DNA of 9,777 nucleotides from CBDUXZ01 sp965371325 [NCBI: uncultured bacterium] (lineage in GTDB: Bacteria; JAUYMQ01): NCBI GenBank assembly GCA_965371325.1, contig CBDUXZ010000040.1:1-9777 (forward strand), in the 5' to 3' direction. Both the position numbers and the translations under genes were made by a program. Positions 7,221-9,777 of the stretch are shown in pieces (positions within the stretch are counted from its first letter, which is position 1; each line of letters begins with the position of its first letter). The notes under the pieces were generated by a model, which was not told the DNA's origin, searched no databases, and was given only the letters and a program-made list of their open reading frames with translations.

Positions 7221-9452
7221 ATGAAACGCATCAAGGTTCTGCACATCGTCTATTCGCTTCATCTGGGCGGCGCCGAGCGCGTGGTGACCAACTACGCCCT
7301 GCACCATGACCGGCAGGTCTACGAGCCGGTGGTGGTGGCATTGACGCAGGGCGGTCCGCTCGAGGACGATCTGAATGCAGCGGGGGTCACGACCTATATT
7401 CTCGGGAAGCGTCTGGGGTTTGATCCCAGGGTTATCCTGAAGCTCGCGCGTATCATGCGCGATGAGGGCGTCAAGATCGTCCACGTACACACGCCCCTGG
7501 CCAACAACTGGGGCGTACCGGCGGCCCTGCTCTCGGGCGTGCGCACCGTCATCAGAACGGAACACGGCCTGTTCCGCAGGGAGAGGCAGTACTACATCTT
7601 CTTGAACGCGGTTCTCGGCCTCTTCAACCGCCAGATTCTCGCCTGCTCCAACCGCGCGAAGGACTCGCACGTTGCGATGGACCCCCCCTCCCGGCGGAAG
7701 TACAGGACTATCTACAACGGCATCGACGTCGCGCAGTACCGGAACCCCGGCGACACCTCGAAGCTCCGAAAGGAACTGAATCTTCCCGAGGGAACGTCGG
7801 TGGTGGGCATCATCGGGAGTCTCATCCCGCTCAAGGGGCACCGCACCTTCCTCAGGATGGCGGAGCTGGTCGCGAGGGACCGGCCGGCCGTGCGGTTTCT
7901 CATCGTGGGCGAAGGGCCGCTTCACGGCGAGCTCGAATCCCTCGCGCGAGAGCGCGGACTTGCCAAGCAGGTGATCTTCACCGGTGTCCGTCGTGACATT
8001 CCAGAGCTGCTTTCCCTCATGAACGTATTCGTCCTCTCTTCCTATTCCGAGGCGCATCCACTCACGATTCTCGAGGCTATGGCCGCGGGAAAAGCGGTCG
8101 TTGCGACCGACGTGGGCGGAAACGCGGAATCGGTCGTTCATGGAGAGACGGGGTTTATCGTTCCTCCGGACGACAGCGAGACGCTTTATAGGGAGGTGAA
8201 GCGACTGCTTGAGGATCCCGAACTGGCTGCGCGGATGGGGAAAAATGGCTACGAACGGGTTCGGCGCGAATTCACGGTCGAGAAGATGGTTTCAGAGACG
8301 GAGGCGGTCTATGAGCAGTTCGTTCCCTTCCGCCAGCGGGTGCTTTATGTGATAGGTCAGCTCGGGATTGGAGGGGCCGAGAAGCAGCTGTATTACCTGG
8401 TACGCAGCCTCGATCCCCGTCGCTATCTGCCTTCCGTCGTGAGTCTTTCTTCAGGCGGGTACTGGGCCGAGGCCCTCCGGTCCGAAGGGTTCGAGGTAAT
8501 AGAACTCAAACGCAAGAAGAACGTTGAAATCGCCCGACTCCTGAAGCTTATTCGGGTGATGTTCGATTTCAAAGCCAACATCCTGCACTCGTTCCTGTCC
8601 TCCGCCAACACCTACGGGCGGCTAGCTGCCTTGTTTCGGAAGCCGCCCATCGTGATTGCCACGGAACGTACAGGCCTTTTCCCGGAAGTAAGCATGATCC
8701 GCTACATCGATAAGTTTCTCGCTTTTATCACGGACGCAATCATATGTAACACAAAAGCAAGTGCGGAATTTTTTAGAAACAACTACCGATTGAACACTTA
8801 CATCATGACAATCTACAACGGTATCGAGCCGCTCAATACTAATGGTTACAGCCGGGAACGACTGAGTGCCGAGCTCGGATTCGAGTCGGGAGAACTGGTG
8901 GTGGGAACGATAGGCAATCTAAAATTTCAGAAGAATCATGAGTTTCTCCTGAAGGTTGCGAAGGAACTGTTGAGTCAGCCATCCTTCGCGAACCGGTTGC
9001 GATTTGTCATCCTGGGCGGGGGCGATCTGGAGAAAAGTTTGCGACAGATGGCGCGTGATCTCGGGATCGAGTCGCAAGTCGTATTCGCGGGGCAGCGCGA
9101 GAATGCGATTAACTACTTGCCGGTGTTTGACGTGTTCGTGATGACGAGCCATTACGAGGGTCTCCCTAATGCCATCATGGAAGCGATGCTGTACAAGCTT
9201 CCATGTGTTGTAACGGACGTGGGCGGCTGTGCCGAGCTCGTTGCGGATGGAGAGACTGGGTACGTGGTTCCCGCGGGCGAGCAAAACATTTTCGCGCGCC
9301 GAATCGCGGCGCTTCTGGACGACCCCTCGCTGCGGCGTAAGCTGGGACAGCGCGGCGCCGAACAGATCCTGAACGAATTCTCACTCGGCCGCATGGTGGG
9401 TGAGACCGAACGGAAGTACGAAGAGCTTCTGGAGCAAAAGCTGCATCGCTAA
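7221..9452 (+). CDS. Two-domain GT4-GT4 fusion glycosyltransferase
   Basis: This encodes 743 residues, about twice the length of a single GT4 enzyme, with no stop or frame break between the halves. Domain 1 (about 1-368) has the glycine-rich LHLGGAERVV at 13-22, the donor-site segment GSLIPLKGHRTFL and EX7E as E277 AHPLTIL E285. Domain 2 (about 373-743) begins again with VLYVIGQLGIGGAEKQLYY, then GNLKFQKNHEFLL, with EX7E as E646 GLPNAIM E654. Both halves keep a full GT-B layout, so both are probably active. The protein would add two sugars in succession, or one domain might serve structure or binding; this is inference. The C-terminal parts align by eye at about 33 of 75 positions, which fits either an old duplication or shared family ancestry. 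The linker is very short. Bases 8701-8820, in domain 2, are AT-rich compared with the rest. A 66-base gap precedes the gene and 15 bases follow it. Confidence 0.92.
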   Translation: MKRIKVLHIVYSLHLGGAERVVTNYALHHDRQVYEPVVVALTQGGPLEDDLNAAGVTTYILGKRLGFDPRVILKLARIMRDEGVKIVHVHTPLANNWGVPAALLSGVRTVIRTEHGLFRRERQYYIFLNAVLGLFNRQILACSNRAKDSHVAMDPPSRRKYRTIYNGIDVAQYRNPGDTSKLRKELNLPEGTSVVGIIGSLIPLKGHRTFLRMAELVARDRPAVRFLIVGEGPLHGELESLARERGLAKQVIFTGVRRDIPELLSLMNVFVLSSYSEAHPLTILEAMAAGKAVVATDVGGNAESVVHGETGFIVPPDDSETLYREVKRLLEDPELAARMGKNGYERVRREFTVEKMVSETEAVYEQFVPFRQRVLYVIGQLGIGGAEKQLYYLVRSLDPRRYLPSVVSLSSGGYWAEALRSEGFEVIELKRKKNVEIARLLKLIRVMFDFKANILHSFLSSANTYGRLAALFRKPPIVIATERTGLFPEVSMIRYIDKFLAFITDAIICNTKASAEFFRNNYRLNTYIMTIYNGIEPLNTNGYSRERLSAELGFESGELVVGTIGNLKFQKNHEFLLKVAKELLSQPSFANRLRFVILGGGDLEKSLRQMARDLGIESQVVFAGQRENAINYLPVFDVFVMTSHYEGLPNAIMEAMLYKLPCVVTDVGGCAELVADGETGYVVPAGEQNIFARRIAALLDDPSLRRKLGQRGAEQILNEFSLGRMVGETERKYEELLEQKLHR

Positions 9453-9453
9453 G

Positions 9454-9460
9454 GGGAGGG
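9454..9460 (+). promoter_or_regulatory. Ribosome binding site of the nucleotidyltransferase gene
   Basis: GGGAGGG, directly after the stop of the double glycosyltransferase gene, lies 7 bases before the ATG at 9468. This is good spacing for that start and excludes the adjacent ATG at 9461, which is out of frame. Confidence 0.7.
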
Positions 9461-9467
9461 ATGACGA

Positions 9468-9777
9468 ATGCGCGCGGTGGTGCTCGCGGGGGGGAAGGGT
9501 ACGAGACTTCGCCCCTACACGACTGTTTTCCCGAAACCCCTGATGCCGCTGGGGGATGTCCCCATCCTCGACATTGTTCTCAGGCAGCTTGTCTCGGCCG
9601 GATTCAGCGATATTACGCTCTCGGTGGGCTACCTGGCGGAGCTCGTACGTGCCTACTGCGGGGATGGTTCCCGCTACGGGATAACGCTCCGCTATCTCCA
9701 CGAGGACTCCCCGCTCGGAACGGTGGGTCCCATCGGCCTGCTGGAAGATTTCTCCTCCCCCATTTTGCTCATGAATG
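9468..9777 (+). CDS. Sugar-1-phosphate nucleotidyltransferase, N-terminal part (3' truncated by window edge)
   Basis: One hundred and three codons are visible before the window ends. The start MRAVVLAGGKGTRLRP carries the pyrophosphorylase signature GGxGTRLxP (residues 8-16), followed by FPKPLMPLG with Lys23, then VGYLAELVRAYCGDGSRYG and PLGTVGP. This is the NTP_transferase fold shared by RmlA, GalU, mannose-1-phosphate guanylyltransferases and the guanylyltransferases of legionaminic acid loci. Such enzymes join a sugar 1-phosphate to an NTP, releasing pyrophosphate, in the cytoplasm. The PKPLMP form with an early GDGSRYG looks closer to the GMP/LegX-like group than to RmlA, but base and sugar specificity cannot be fixed from this fragment. 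Its position after a LegB-like gene suggests it supplies an activated sugar to this pathway. The window ends where the usual MNGD motif should be completed (MN is visible). Confidence 0.88.
   Translation, partial: MRAVVLAGGKGTRLRPYTTVFPKPLMPLGDVPILDIVLRQLVSAGFSDITLSVGYLAELVRAYCGDGSRYGITLRYLHEDSPLGTVGPIGLLEDFSSPILLMN

Noticed and set aside
9461-9777. ATG at 9461 opening a different frame
   Set aside because: Its translation is Gly/Arg/Pro-rich nonsense, whereas the frame from 9468 gives a clear nucleotidyltransferase signature.
1-9777. Search for CRISPR arrays, tRNA or rRNA genes, transposase genes, insertion-sequence ends, riboswitches and long direct repeats
   Set aside because: None was seen by reading; nearly all bases are taken up by closely packed + strand coding sequence.

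Overview
The window is about 9.8 kb of GC-rich DNA (roughly 60% by spot counts) in which every supportable gene lies on the + strand with short gaps or overlaps, so it reads as one long transcription unit. The contents point to a Gram-negative bacterium. A gene for ADP-heptose synthesis, used for LPS inner core, is followed by a surface-polysaccharide locus. The exact phylum cannot be read from the sequence; a Deltaproteobacteria-like or candidate-phylum genome is a guess from the style of the genes and the base composition.

Layout. Bases 1-552 are the 3' end of hldE (end of the kinase domain plus the complete heptose-1-phosphate adenylyltransferase domain). Bases 584-1672 encode a class I SAM methyltransferase. 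Bases 1750-3633 encode a glutamine-dependent asparagine-synthetase-like amidotransferase. Bases 3630-5012 encode a polytopic O-antigen-ligase/polymerase-like membrane protein. Bases 5005-6147 encode a GT4 glycosyltransferase. Bases 6150-7154 encode a LegB-type NAD-dependent sugar-nucleotide 4,6-dehydratase. Bases 7221-9452 encode a 743-residue protein made of two complete GT4 glycosyltransferases fused head to tail. From base 9468 to the edge is the start of a sugar-1-phosphate nucleotidyltransferase. No stretch longer than about 80 bases lacks a gene. No tRNA, rRNA, CRISPR, insertion sequence, clear promoter or clear terminator was seen.

How the genes may work together. The nucleotidyltransferase and the LegB-like dehydratase would make and modify an NDP-sugar, probably a 6-deoxy-4-keto-HexNAc intermediate. 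Three GT4 domains on two polypeptides would build a glycan on a lipid carrier. The methyltransferase and the AsnB-like protein could decorate it by methylation and amidation. The ligase-like membrane protein would polymerise or transfer the finished glycan. This is inference from family membership and gene order.

This looks like a fairly ordinary accessory polysaccharide locus rather than an undescribed system. The points most worth a second look are the double glycosyltransferase, the AT-rich patch inside it, the altered nucleotide-binding motifs of the HldE domain, and the LegB-like enzyme without its usual partners in view.
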